From NCBI RefSeq assembly GCF_020532645.1, contig NZ_JAJAUZ010000026.1:1-64000 (forward strand): 64,000 nucleotides of DNA, written 5' to 3'. The notes under the pieces are model-generated. The model was not told the origin of the DNA. It did no database searches and was given only the letters and a program-made list of their open reading frames with translations. The translations under genes were made by a program, and so were the position numbers. The DNA comes from Streptomyces bambusae. GTDB taxonomy: Bacteria > Actinomycetota > Actinomycetes > Streptomycetales > Streptomycetaceae. Below are positions 16,993-25,874 of the stretch, in pieces; the stretch's first letter is position 1; every line of letters starts with the position of its first letter.

Positions 16993-17415
16993 GTGCTTCT
17001 CGTCGACCTGTCCGAGTCGTCGCCTGCCCTTGGGCACGATCACCGGCGCGAAGCCGCTGTTGCGGTCCCTCGGTACATCCACCGTGACCGGCCCCGCCGC
17101 CGTCACCGCCTTCGGATACACGCCGTTGCGATGATTACCCGACCCCCGACCCCCGGCCCCCGGCCCGCCCGGTCGCCCGCCTCGTAGCCCAGATGATCGG
17201 CCATCTCGACCTTGCAGGGCCCGCTCCACCACTGCATTCATGATCTGCCCCAGCAGCCAGCCGGCCCCGTCCAGTCCCATCCCGGACTCCATGGCGTCCG
17301 AGGTCAGCCCGTCGATCGCCTCCGGCGACAACACCCGGGCCAACCGCCCGGCCGCCGCCTGCCCGCCGTCCACATCCCGCTCGTCGCCCTGCTCATCTGC
17401 CCGCATGATCGTCAC
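16990..17415 (-). pseudogene. IS256-family transposase N-terminal remnant
   Basis: Residues ~65-141 follow the N-terminal region of IS256/Mutator transposases: GQIMNAVVERALQGR, GRGSGNHRNGVYPKAVTAAG, VTVDVPRDRNSGFAPVIVPK and GRRRLGQVDEK. The family continues for about 300 residues with the DDE domain; here the frame stops right after VDEKH. Its cut end abuts the methyltransferase fragment, so the insertion or a later deletion joined them. Confidence 0.75.
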
Positions 17416-17766
17416 AGCCTGTTACTCCCCGATGAGGAAGGAACCCGACCATCCAGACCTGACCACCACCAACTCACACAATCATGCGCGCATCCCCGTC
17501 GTGGACGGGTCGGACGCCGTACCGGCCGAGCCCGCAGAGGAGGCGAAGGGCGAGACGGGCGGCTACAGCTGCCAACGCATAGCCGCGCTCGCCAAGAGCG
17601 GGGGCGTCACCACGGCATCCCCCGGCACCACGGGAGCGTGCGGAAAGACCGTGTACGCGGGCTTCGCCCTCCGGTGAACGTGCCCCATGGGCTGGCCCGC
17701 GGGCCAGGTGCGCGACGGGCGGCCTCCCTAGCCTGGTTGAACCGAAGCGTCCAGAGAGGTGGGAAG

Positions 17767-18603
17767 ATGGAGCGCCAGACACCGCTCGCGCCTCAGCAGC
17801 AGAACACGCACCCGCTGTGGCAGCAGTTCCAGCAGGAACTCCACAACCAGCAGCAGACCGTGCAGAGCCTGTGGCAGCAGTTCACCAGCCGGCAGAACCA
17901 GCCGGTCCTCTCCCAGCAGTTCCAGCAGGAACTGCAAAACCAGCAGCAGGCCGTCGAGAACCTGTGGCGAAACTTCGTGGCCGGGCACGGCGTGCAGGGT
18001 CCGCAGGACAAACAGAGCATGCAGCAGCAGTTCCTCGATCTGCGCTGGCAGGAGTTCGTGAGCAGCAGGGAGACAGGGCTGAGGCAGGAGTTCCTCGACC
18101 TGCGCTGGCAGGAGTTCCTGAGCCGGTTCAACGCCCCCGTGCAGCAGGCCAAGCCGGTGACGGTCTGGAACCCCTCCGGCTCGACGAACAACTGCGTCCA
18201 CACCTGCTGCGCGTACCTCCTCGGCGGTGGGCACACCGCCGATTCCGTTGCTCGGCTGACCGGGATCCCGGTGGCCGCTCCGGGGTCCTACGGGCTCAGC
18301 ATCCAGCAGGTGGACCTGGTCGTCCAAGGATGCGGTCTGTTGCGGAAGGTGCGCACCTTCGAGTACGTCGATTCGCTGTTCGAATACCTTCTCGCGCTCA
18401 AGGGCGGCGAGGACGACACCAAGCTCGGAACGTACCTGGTCCGCTTCGACCGCTCGGGCGGCACCGGCCACGCGGTGATCCTCAACGTGGACGGCACTGG
18501 GTGGCGGTGGCTGGACCCGCAGGTTCCGAACGCCAACGTGGACGACATCGAGGGTCTCACCGGAGCCGGTGCGGAACGGTGGCAGCTCATGGGGCCGTAC
18601 TGA
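17767..18603 (+). CDS. papain-fold (Tox-PL-like) protein with Gln-rich repeats
   Basis: A 278-residue protein starting at ATG 17767 with AGAGGTGGGAAG upstream. Residues 17-120 are helical repeats such as LWQQFQQELHNQQQ, QQFQQELQNQQQ and two copies of EFLDLRWQEF. Residues ~135-278 look like a papain-fold domain. NNCVHTCCAY offers Cys143, GGTGHAVILNVDG offers His235, and WLDPQ offers Asp250 and Gln252. This order (NC.., GH..N, DPQ) is that of Tox-PL/papain-fold toxins, which include glutamine deamidases and proteases. There is no signal peptide, secretion motif or obvious immunity gene. Activity and delivery are inferred, not shown. Confidence 0.65.
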   Translation: MERQTPLAPQQQNTHPLWQQFQQELHNQQQTVQSLWQQFTSRQNQPVLSQQFQQELQNQQQAVENLWRNFVAGHGVQGPQDKQSMQQQFLDLRWQEFVSSRETGLRQEFLDLRWQEFLSRFNAPVQQAKPVTVWNPSGSTNNCVHTCCAYLLGGGHTADSVARLTGIPVAAPGSYGLSIQQVDLVVQGCGLLRKVRTFEYVDSLFEYLLALKGGEDDTKLGTYLVRFDRSGGTGHAVILNVDGTGWRWLDPQVPNANVDDIEGLTGAGAERWQLMGPY

Positions 18604-18906
18604 GAAACGCGTGCGCCCGAATCGGCGCGGCCGGTCACGCCTGTGCGGCGGTCCCGCCGCGCCCCGTTCTCAGCGACCGCGAACCCGGGCGACAGCCCGT
18701 TCCCCAGACCGGTGACCAGGCGCATCACCCGCCGACCCTCCCGCCGGGCCAGCCAGCCTGCCTCTCGCGAACACATGCGGGACTGACCGCGGCCACCGCC
18801 GCGCTAACCGCACTTTTCGACTCACACCATGGCATCGAGCCGCACGGCCCGTCAGCCGCTCACTCGCACACGGCCACCCAGGCATGCTTCTGGACGGATC
18901 TCAAGA
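18604..18906. other. gap without convincing gene
   Basis: No supportable gene in this 303-bp stretch. A minus-strand frame containing GRRVMRLVTGLGNGLSP has protein-like composition but no recognised family or start, and may be a remnant. Confidence 0.4.
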
Positions 18907-18911
18907 GGACG

Positions 18912-19331
18912 TTAAGTCCGTTTCTGGTAGCGGCCGCGGCCTCGTCCGGGCTGGGCGAGGAAGCCTTGGCGGATGAGGCGCCCGAGGCGGCTGCGGGTGA
19001 TGTTGACGGATGCCTCGTCAGTGGGGATGCCGAGGAATTCGTGCAGCTCACACGCTCGGAAGACCTGGCCGGGGTGCTGGTTGAAAGCGTTCACGATGGC
19101 CTGGTAGGCGGTGTCCGTCTCGGGCAGATCGGGCTCGCCGCCAGCGGGTGCGAGTTCGGCGATGACCTTGGCGGTGGCGGCCAGTTCGACGAGTCGCCCT
19201 TCGGTCTCGGCCAGGGCTGCGCTGCGCTGCGCTGCGGTCAAGTGCTGGATCTAGTCACGTAGTTCACCGGCCCGGACGGCGGCCTCGTCGTGCTGGGCAT
19301 GGAGACCGGCCAAGAGCTCGGTGACGTTCAC
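18912..19331 (-). pseudogene. IS accessory HTH protein with amber codon
   Basis: A GTG at 19331 overlaps the transposase TGA, giving a 139-codon frame. Codon 27 is TAG (19253-19251), in the context RD-stop-IQHLTAAQRSAALAET, where CAG would restore a heptad-like coiled coil. The downstream part is intact and has a winged-helix look (VFRACELHEFLGIPTDEASV, ITRSRLGRLIRQGFL). Internal initiation at 19241 could still make the 109-residue C-terminal part. It probably assisted or regulated transposition. Confidence 0.65.
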
Positions 19332-20092
19332 GCGGCCAGCCCGAGAGTGTCGCGCCAGGCCGGCGGCGGCGTAGTGAGGCGGCGGGCCATGTTCGCGACC
19401 GAGGCCCAGTAGACGCGTGAGGCAGGGGCGTCGGGCCGGTGGTCGTACTCACGGGCGAGGCGACGGTGCAGCATCAACGTGCCGTTGACCTGCTCCACGA
19501 TCCACCTCTTCGGTTGCGGAACGAAGCCTTTGCCCTGGTCAACCAGAGCCTTCTCCAGGCGGTTGCCGCACCGATCGGCGGCCTGGTCGAGCAGGGCGGT
19601 GCCGGCAGTGTTGTCGTGTGCAGAGACGACCAGCACGACAACGCCGATGAACAGCCCCATCACATCGACGGCCAGGCCGCCCTTGCGGCCCGACACCTTC
19701 TTGTGCGCGTCCAGTCCCGTCGTGGTCTTGAGGACACCAGCCGCGGCGCGGACGGACTGGGTGTCGATGATCACGAGGGACGGGTCCTCTAATCGCCGGG
19801 CCCTCTCCCTCACCAGGCAGCGCATGAGTTCCTGGATGCGCTGGTCGAGACCGTCCTGGCGCCACAGCGTGAAGTAGTAGAACACCGCCGACCAGGCCGG
19901 CAGATCATGCGGCAGATAGCGCCACTGACAGCCCGTCCGGTTCTGATAGAAGATCGCGTTCACGACTTCCCGCAGATCACAGGCTCCGGGATCCCCGGTC
20001 GCCGAACGCGCCACCCGCTCCTCCTTCCAGGCCGTGATCATCGGCTGAATCAACGCCCACTGCTCGTCCTACAAGTCGCTGGGGTACGGCAT
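19328..20092 (-). pseudogene. IS5-family transposase with amber codon
   Basis: From ATG 20092 the frame reads MPYPSDL, then TAG, then DEQWALIQP. Relatives have Ser at codon 8, so TCG has become TAG. The rest shows IS5 features: GCQWRYLPHDLPAWSAVFYY (DUF4096), the first catalytic Asp in VIIDTQSVRAA, the second Asp in SAHDNTAG, and the C-terminal RWIVEQVNGTLMLHRRLARE with the catalytic Glu. Between KALVDQG and KGFVPQPKRW about 25 residues usual in the family seem to be missing. A start at 20053 would avoid the amber codon but lose the N-terminus. Confidence 0.8.
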
Positions 20093-20330
20093 TCTCACCA
20101 TGTACCGAATCTCGGTATGAACATGCCCAGCAGGTGTCCGGCGTGGCGATCAATACCACGAGCGAGCGATCACGAACCGATGAAGATCGGACTTAACGTC
20201 CACTCAGTCCGGTGCGGGGGAGCTCGAAGAGGCGCTCGACCGCGTCGGCTGGCACCATGCCGACCCTCCGCATCCACCATCCGCAGGTAAGAGAAATGAA
20301 AAACGCCTAAAATGCCGCAGGTGGCGAAGG

Positions 20331-20461
20331 GTCCTCCCCGCCGACGCGGGGGTGTTCCGGCACTCCTTGACGGGATCTGGGACAGGGTCCGGTCCTCCCG
20401 TCAACGCGGGGGTGTTCCGGAGTTGCTCCAGCCGCGTGAGGCGGCTGGTCTGTCCTCCCCG
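20331..20461 (+). CRISPR. orphan type I-E-like mini CRISPR array
   Basis: Repeat 1 (20331-20359, 29 bp) starts GTCCTCCCCGCCGACGCGGG and ends GGTGTTCCG. Repeat 2 (20392-20419) differs by one deleted base and a few changes. Repeat 3 keeps only its first 10 bases (20452-20461). The two spacers, 20360-20391 and 20420-20451, are both exactly 32 bp. The repeat has the palindrome and GTGTTCCG-type end of actinobacterial type I-E repeats. The preceding 45 bases are AT-richer (AAATGAAAAACGCCTAAAAT), like a leader. No cas genes lie in the window, so it is a decayed or trans-served array. Confidence 0.75.
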
Positions 20462-20663
20462 GACTTCCAAAAACAAGCCACATGGTGTTTTTGTGGATGT
20501 GCTGGCGGAGGATCCGCGTCGCGCGGAAGACGATCCGCAAGATCTCGGAGGGCAGGGACCACCTACCCGGGCTCCTTGGCAACGCCAACACGGTGCGCGC
20601 TTCCCACGCCCATGTGCAGCCCTCCAGCGCTCAGGCCTGCCTCGTCCTCGGCAAGGTCGACAA

Positions 20664-20910
20664 GCACTCCGCCGAGACCGCCTCCTCGTGGATCGCCGTG
20701 GACACCGGCCCGTGGATCTTCGGCCAGGAGGTCCTGCTGCCCGCCGGCACGATCGTCCGCGTCGACACCACGGACGAGAGAGCTTACCTCGACCGGACCA
20801 GGGGCCAGGGGCCCGGTCAAGGCGGCACCGGAATTCGTCTGCGACCGGCACCTCGGCAACCCCGACTACCACCGGGAGGTCGGCGGTTACTGGGGCGACA
20901 CCCCGATGGC
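20664..20910 (+). pseudogene. PRC-barrel domain fragment, frameshifted
   Basis: SSWIAVDTGPWIFGQEVLLP, then AGTIVRVDTTDERAYLDRTR is a PRC-barrel half. It continues after a frame change near 20810 as VKAAPEFVCDRHLGNPDYHR and EVGGYWGDT. Such domains occur in Streptomyces stress proteins. Start and end are missing. It sits between the CRISPR remnant and the biosynthetic locus. Confidence 0.6.
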
Positions 20911-20955
20911 CGCCCCTACTTCCGAGCCCTGGACACACCTGCGCTCCCGGTCCGT

Positions 20956-23172
20956 TCACCCTGCGCGGGTGGACGTGTACCGGGCGACCTGGACGAGCGG
21001 TGCCGGGCACGAGACGTAGTCCGCTCCGCAGTCGGCGAAGAAGCGGAGTGCTTCGCCGACTGCCGCGTGCCCGCCGCAGACGCCTACGGCGAGACCGGGC
21101 CGGACCGCCCTGGCGTCGCCGATCGCCCGGCGCACGAGCGCTCCCACCGCGTCCCTGTCGAACCGGTCGAAGGGCGACGCGTCAAGCAGGCCCAGGGACT
21201 CGTAGGAGGGCAGCAGTTCGAGTTCTGCGTCGTCCCGGGACAGCCCCCACACCAGTGCGGTGAGGTCGTTCGTCCCGATGGACAGGAAGTCGGAGTGCCG
21301 TGCGATCTCCCCTGCCAGCAGGGCCGCCCGGGGCGTCTCGATCATCGCCCCGCACGGCAGTGCGGGGCCGCCCGCTCCCTGCGACCGGTCGCGTACCTCC
21401 GCCACGAGGGTGCGTACGAACTCCATCTCGGCCGGTGTACTGACCATCGGGACCAGTAGCTCCGGCCGCGGGTCCGCACCGGCACGGCGCAGAGCAGCAG
21501 CGGCATCGCTCAGCGCCCGGATCTGTGCCGCCGCCAGTTCCGGCATCAGCGCGCCGAGCCGGACCCCTCGCACACCCAGCAGGGGGTTGTGCTCCCTCAG
21601 CCGGTCGACGGTCTGCGGGAGGAACTCGTGCCGCGGCGGGTCGAGCAGTCGCACGACCGCGGGCAGGCCGTCCATGGCCCGCAGGATCTCGGTGAACTCG
21701 GCGCGCAGGAACGTCTCGATCCGGTGCAGACCCTCGTGGAGGTCCGGCCCCCGGCCCGCGAGCAGCACCCGTTCCAGGAGGGATTTGCGTTCGCCGAGGA
21801 ACATGTGCTCGGTGCGGCAGAGGCCGATACCGGTCGCGCCAGCCGCGCGCCCGGCTGCTGCGTCACGGGCCGAGTCCGCGTTCACCCGCACGTCGACGGC
21901 GTGCGGGCCGGACGCATGCCGGTCCAGCCATGCGGACAGGCCGGGCTCCGTCTGCGGGGCGCCGGCGGCGGTGGGGGTGCCGCGCACGGCACCCCGGTGG
22001 AGGAGACCTGCCGAGCCGTCGACGGTGACCTCGGTGCCCGCTGCGACCAGGGTGCCGTCCCCCAGCCGGATGGCACCGGCGCCCGGGTCCACGACGGCGT
22101 CGGCCAATGCGGTGACGGAGGGCCGCCGCAGGCTCCGCGCGACGACTCCGGCGTGGGACGACCGACCGCCGCGCTGAGTGATGACGGCATCCGCCGCGAG
22201 CAGGCCGCCGAGATCCTCCGGCCGGGACTCGGTCACGGCCAGGACCACGCGGTGACCCCGCCCGGCAGCGGCCTCTGCCTCTTCGGACCGGAACACGAGA
22301 CGGCCGCTCGCGACACCGGGAGCCAGCCCGATGCCTCGCGCCAGGAGGGTCAGTCCGGTCGTGTCGGCCTGCGGAGCGAGCGCCCGTACCAGGTCGTTCT
22401 CCGAAGGCATGGAATCCGGATCCTGTCCGTGTCCTGCCGACCGGGTCCCGCGGACCGCTTGCCGTACCCGGACCGCCCCTGCCAGTTCGGCCCGGGCCAC
22501 AGAGAGGACGTAGAGGCGGTTGTCGTCCACCACGAAGCCGAGGCTTACGGGGTGGCCTGCACGGCGGAACTCGTCGGCCGTGAGGGACGCGAGCCCGGCG
22601 GCCCAGGGCCTGCCTGCGGCGGCCGTGGCCAGGCCCACGCCGCCCTGTGCCAGCAACTGCGATCCAGTGGAGTTCGCACGGAAGGTACCGGCCAGGCAAG
22701 CGGGACCGCCCGCCACTGCGTCGTGGGAGTGTGCGGTGCCGGTTCCGCTGTCCGGTCCGAACCCCAGCGGCATCACCCCGAGTGTGGCGCCGGCGGGAAG
22801 CGGGCCGTGGGCGGCGAGGCGCTCGAGGGCACGGACCACCTGTCCGACCGTGTCCTCGGGAAGGTCTCCCCCGGCGGGGTCGGCGAGCAGGCGGGCGAGC
22901 TCGGCGGAGCGCGCTCCGGTGAAGCCCGGTCCCGCGGCCTCGGACAGCCAGTCCTCGCTGGCGGGAGTCAGGCCGAGGTACGAGATCCTCCGCGAGGTGC
23001 CGTCACCGGCGCTGAGGGAGAACAAGACGGGGCGCTGCGGGTCTCTGGGCGGTGCCCCTCGGTGATGCTCGCGGGTCAGCCGGGACAGCGCTTCCCGGAT
23101 GACCGTCGGCGCAGCGTGGACGTGGAGCGTCGTCCGGGCCGGTCGGTAGGCGGACAACCGGGCAAGAGTCAC
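20956..23172 (-). CDS. PEP-synthase/PPDK-like protein lacking ATP-grasp
   Basis: A 738-residue protein. Residues ~270-400 are the phospho-histidine swivel domain, with GGRSSHAGVVARSL placing the catalytic His near 340. Residues ~420-738 are the PEP-binding barrel of PPDK/EI enzymes: GIGLCRTEHMF, LLDPPRHEFLPQTVDRLREH, CGAMIETPRAAL, FLSIGTNDLTAL, and the terminal Cys in VGVCGGHAA (usual CGEHGG altered). The first ~250 residues do not show the ATP-grasp nucleotide site of PPDK, only a short linker-like match (DDNRLYVLSVARAEL). It could transfer phosphate from PEP to an unknown acceptor. It starts at GTG 23172, 12 bases after the ABC permease gene, and is last in that operon. Confidence 0.75.
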   Translation of the reverse strand: MTLARLSAYRPARTTLHVHAAPTVIREALSRLTREHHRGAPPRDPQRPVLFSLSAGDGTSRRISYLGLTPASEDWLSEAAGPGFTGARSAELARLLADPAGGDLPEDTVGQVVRALERLAAHGPLPAGATLGVMPLGFGPDSGTGTAHSHDAVAGGPACLAGTFRANSTGSQLLAQGGVGLATAAAGRPWAAGLASLTADEFRRAGHPVSLGFVVDDNRLYVLSVARAELAGAVRVRQAVRGTRSAGHGQDPDSMPSENDLVRALAPQADTTGLTLLARGIGLAPGVASGRLVFRSEEAEAAAGRGHRVVLAVTESRPEDLGGLLAADAVITQRGGRSSHAGVVARSLRRPSVTALADAVVDPGAGAIRLGDGTLVAAGTEVTVDGSAGLLHRGAVRGTPTAAGAPQTEPGLSAWLDRHASGPHAVDVRVNADSARDAAAGRAAGATGIGLCRTEHMFLGERKSLLERVLLAGRGPDLHEGLHRIETFLRAEFTEILRAMDGLPAVVRLLDPPRHEFLPQTVDRLREHNPLLGVRGVRLGALMPELAAAQIRALSDAAAALRRAGADPRPELLVPMVSTPAEMEFVRTLVAEVRDRSQGAGGPALPCGAMIETPRAALLAGEIARHSDFLSIGTNDLTALVWGLSRDDAELELLPSYESLGLLDASPFDRFDRDAVGALVRRAIGDARAVRPGLAVGVCGGHAAVGEALRFFADCGADYVSCPAPLVQVARYTSTRAG

Positions 23173-23184
23173 CGTGCAGCCCCT

Positions 23185-23961
23185 CTACGAGAAGTCGTCG
23201 GTGCCGAGGCGACGCGCCCGGGCGGCCTGCCGCCGGTAGAGCGCCACGGCCAGCAGGGCCCATATCAGCCCGATCAGGGCTTCGTATGCCACCTCGGCGG
23301 CCCAGGGCCGGCCGTCCAGCAGTCTGCGGACCGCAAGTACGCCGTGCCGCAACGGCAGGAGACCCCCGACGGTGTCGATGACCGGCGAGCTGCCGGCCGG
23401 GATGAACAGACCGGATCCGGTGATCACCAGGTACATCATGCCGTTCGTCAGCAGGGGCTCCGCCCGTCGGCCCATCGCCGGAGAGGCGGCTACCAGACCG
23501 GCTGCTGCACTGGTCAGCGCCATCAGCGCGAAGAGTGGAAGCGCGGGGATCAGCGACAGCGCGAGGCGCGTATGGCCCGTGAGCGGTGCCACGAGGAGCA
23601 GGCAGAGCGACCAAGTGAAGAGTGCGTTGGCCAGCCAGGGAAGGGAGCGCAGCGCGAACATGCCGGCGGGCGAGATGCCCGACAGCTGCAGCCGGTAGAG
23701 GGTTCCCGCCGTCTTCTCGGCGCCCGGCACGCCACCCACACCGCCGATGGTGCTGAGGGCGAGGACGAGGGCGAGCGAGCCGACGAACGCGAATGCGCCT
23801 CCGCTCTGTCCGGCGGCGACCCGGCCGAGCAGCGTGAAGAACAGGCACTGGGCGAGGGCCAGGGGCCAGACCGAGGTCACCTGGATGCGCCAGGGGTTGT
23901 CGGCCAGGTACTCGAGGAACCCCAGCCGCACCGTCGCCCGCACCCGCTCAGACGACATCAA
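23185..23961 (-). CDS. ABC-2 type transporter permease
   Basis: A 258-residue membrane protein with six hydrophobic segments. They include ALAQCLFFTLLGRVAAG, FAFVGSLALVLALSTIGG, LRSLPWLANALFTWSLCLLL and LIGLIWALLAVALYRR. The E-GTL-R coupling element before the third helix (AGTLYRLQLSGISPAGM) is typical of ABC-2 permeases that export lipids, polyketides or peptides. It overlaps the preceding permease gene by 14 bases. The two permeases with the ATPase should form the exporter of the locus product (inference). Confidence 0.85.
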   Translation of the reverse strand: MMSSERVRATVRLGFLEYLADNPWRIQVTSVWPLALAQCLFFTLLGRVAAGQSGGAFAFVGSLALVLALSTIGGVGGVPGAEKTAGTLYRLQLSGISPAGMFALRSLPWLANALFTWSLCLLLVAPLTGHTRLALSLIPALPLFALMALTSAAAGLVAASPAMGRRAEPLLTNGMMYLVITGSGLFIPAGSSPVIDTVGGLLPLRHGVLAVRRLLDGRPWAAEVAYEALIGLIWALLAVALYRRQAARARRLGTDDFS

Positions 23962-24748
23962 GGGTGGCCTCCTTCCGGGCTCGCGTGACCACGCGCTGGA
24001 AGAGGAGGGCGCCGCAGAGCGCGTAGATGGCGGTCAGTCCGGCAGCGGCCGCCAGCGGCCATGGCTGCACGCGTCCGGCCGCCGCGGCGCCGAGGAATTC
24101 CTGGAGCCAGTGGAGGCTGATCCCGTAGGAGAGCCAGCGGAGCGCCGCGGGCAGCAGCTCGGGCGGGATGAGGATGCCTCCGAGCACGTACACCCCGTAG
24201 ATCAGCATGGTGGAGATCTGCATGGCGTGGCGGGTGAGGACGAACAGGCACGCGATCAGCATCCCCACGGCCGCGCCCGACAACAGGGCCGTCAGCAGGC
24301 CTGCAGCCAGCCATCCCGGATGGTGCGCCGACACGGGCCGGCGCAGCAGCAGGAGCACCGCCAGCAGGGCGAGGGAGATCTGACCGATGGACAGCAGGCC
24401 CGCTCCCAGCCCCTTGCCCAGCACCACCAGGCGTGCGTCCTTCGTCCCGGTCACGGCGCGGGCCAGCACTCCCTGTGCCCGGTCCCGGGCGAGGACGGCG
24501 CCGGTGCCTCGCACGGTTGCGCCCCAGAACGCGGTCAGCAGCACGCCGGACACGGCGTGGGCGGTGCGCTGCGGGCTCTGGTCGGGCAGCGACAGGAGCA
24601 GGATCAGCAGGAGTGCCGTCGGCTGGATGACGGTCAGGACCAGGGTCGCCGGTGTGGCGAGCAGTTCGGACACGCGCATCCGGGCACTGACGGCGAGGAC
24701 GTCCAGGGTGGTCCGGAGGTGTTCGACGGTACGCGCCGCACGGCTCAC
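23948..24748 (-). CDS. ABC-2 type transporter permease
   Basis: The second membrane subunit, 266 residues, with six helices such as LVLTVIQPTALLLILLLSLP, ISLALLAVLLLL, LLTALLSGAAVGMLIACLFV and LIYGVYVLGGILIPPELLP. The last matches the conserved PxxxLP turn in ABC-2 exporters. Its ATG overlaps the ATPase stop codon (ATGA), indicating translational coupling. It pairs with the permease at 23185-23961 as a heterodimer. Confidence 0.85.
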   Translation of the reverse strand: MSRAARTVEHLRTTLDVLAVSARMRVSELLATPATLVLTVIQPTALLLILLLSLPDQSPQRTAHAVSGVLLTAFWGATVRGTGAVLARDRAQGVLARAVTGTKDARLVVLGKGLGAGLLSIGQISLALLAVLLLLRRPVSAHHPGWLAAGLLTALLSGAAVGMLIACLFVLTRHAMQISTMLIYGVYVLGGILIPPELLPAALRWLSYGISLHWLQEFLGAAAAGRVQPWPLAAAAGLTAIYALCGALLFQRVVTRARKEATLDVV

Positions 24749-25719
24749 GGAGTGCTCCCCTTGGCCGCGGCGCCCTGGAACGAGGCGAAAGCCTCCTCCA
24801 TCCTGGCCGGCCGGACCTGGACGTCCACCACGTCGCAGCGTTCGAGGAGGGCACCGAGGCGGGCGAAGACGGAGCCGCCCCAGGTCTGGAGCCGCACGGT
24901 GATCGTGGCACCCCCGGCCGGGCCGGGACCCGGTTCGACGGTGGCCCCCTCGGGAAGCACGTCGTCCAGTGCGGGGAGTCTGCCGCGTGTTCGGACCACG
25001 ACCACGGCTGCGTACCCGGCCCGCCGTGCGAACTCGTCCAGCGGGAGGTCCGCGCTCAGCCGGCCGGACTCCAGCATGACCACACGGTCCGCGAGCCGTT
25101 CCACGTCGAGAAGGTAGTGGCTGGTCAGCAGGACGCTCACGCCGTCCTCGCGTAGTGCGGAGACCACAGCGCGCAGCCGTTCGGCTTCCGCCGGGTCAAG
25201 GCCGATGGTGGGCTCGTCCAGGAGCAGGACTCGGGGGCGGGGCAGCAGTCCGATCGCGATGTGCAGCCGCTGCCGCATGCCCCGGGAGTAGGTTTCGACC
25301 CGTCGGTCGGCGGCGTCGGACAGTCCGGACCTCTCGAGCATGTCCGCGGCCCGTTCCTTGAGCTCGGCGCGCGTGAGGCCGGCCAGCATGCCGAAGAAGT
25401 GCAGGTTCTCCCGTCCGGACAGGCGAGTGTAGAGGCCGCGGTCCCCGCCGAAGACGACGCTCAGGTTCCGTCGTACGTCCTTGACCCTGCCGACGACGTC
25501 CAGACCCAGCACGCTGACGTCGCCCGTGGTCGGCAGCAGGAGGGTCGACAGGATCTTCACGAGTGTGGTCTTCCCGGCGCCGTTCGCACCGAGCAGGGCC
25601 ACGATCTCGCCCGCAGCCACGTCGAAGGAGACATCCGTGAGGGCTTGGACCGTCTTGCCTCCGGATCCGTAGCTCCGCCCGACGCCGCGCACCCGTATCG
25701 CCGGCCCGGCCACAGGCAT
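24745..25719 (-). CDS. ABC transporter ATP-binding protein
   Basis: A 324-residue ATPase starting at ATG 25719 after GAGGAGGA. All motor motifs are intact: Walker A GANGAGKTTLV, signature YSRGMRQRLHIA (S-R-G variant of LSGGQ, as in DrrA/CcmA types), Walker B VLLLDEPTIGLDP, and switch His in LLTSHYLLDVE. The C-terminal ~90 residues are the extra domain seen in antibiotic-type exporters. It leads the minus-strand operon and is divergent from the oxygenase/radical SAM unit. It energises export of the locus product. Confidence 0.9.
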   Translation of the reverse strand: MPVAGPAIRVRGVGRSYGSGGKTVQALTDVSFDVAAGEIVALLGANGAGKTTLVKILSTLLLPTTGDVSVLGLDVVGRVKDVRRNLSVVFGGDRGLYTRLSGRENLHFFGMLAGLTRAELKERAADMLERSGLSDAADRRVETYSRGMRQRLHIAIGLLPRPRVLLLDEPTIGLDPAEAERLRAVVSALREDGVSVLLTSHYLLDVERLADRVVMLESGRLSADLPLDEFARRAGYAAVVVVRTRGRLPALDDVLPEGATVEPGPGPAGGATITVRLQTWGGSVFARLGALLERCDVVDVQVRPARMEEAFASFQGAAAKGSTP

Positions 25720-25874
25720 TCCTCCTCGCCCCCACGTGGGGATCATGCCGTGATGTGCGCGCAATCCTGCACCATCGCCGGGTTCCCGGCAAGACCACCC
25801 CGGGGCCTGCGCGGGTTCCTCAACTCACCTTCCACAGGGGCCATTTCGGCCTGGAGGAGGCCGGGGGAGACCCG

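Larger units (their letters stand above)
18907..20201 (-). mobile_element. IS5-type insertion sequence, 1295 bp
   Basis: The element is bounded by perfect 14-bp inverted repeats, GGACGTTAAGTCCG at 18907-18920 and its complement at 20188-20201. It holds a transposase gene and a translationally coupled accessory gene, both on the minus strand. No convincing target duplication is visible next to the ends. Both genes contain an in-frame TAG, so the copy is probably inactive. Confidence 0.8.

Noticed and set aside
20482..21459. Long plus-strand frame across the CRISPR remnant and PRC-barrel fragment
   Set aside because: Only a short part matches the PRC-barrel; the remainder is antisense to the PPDK-like gene.
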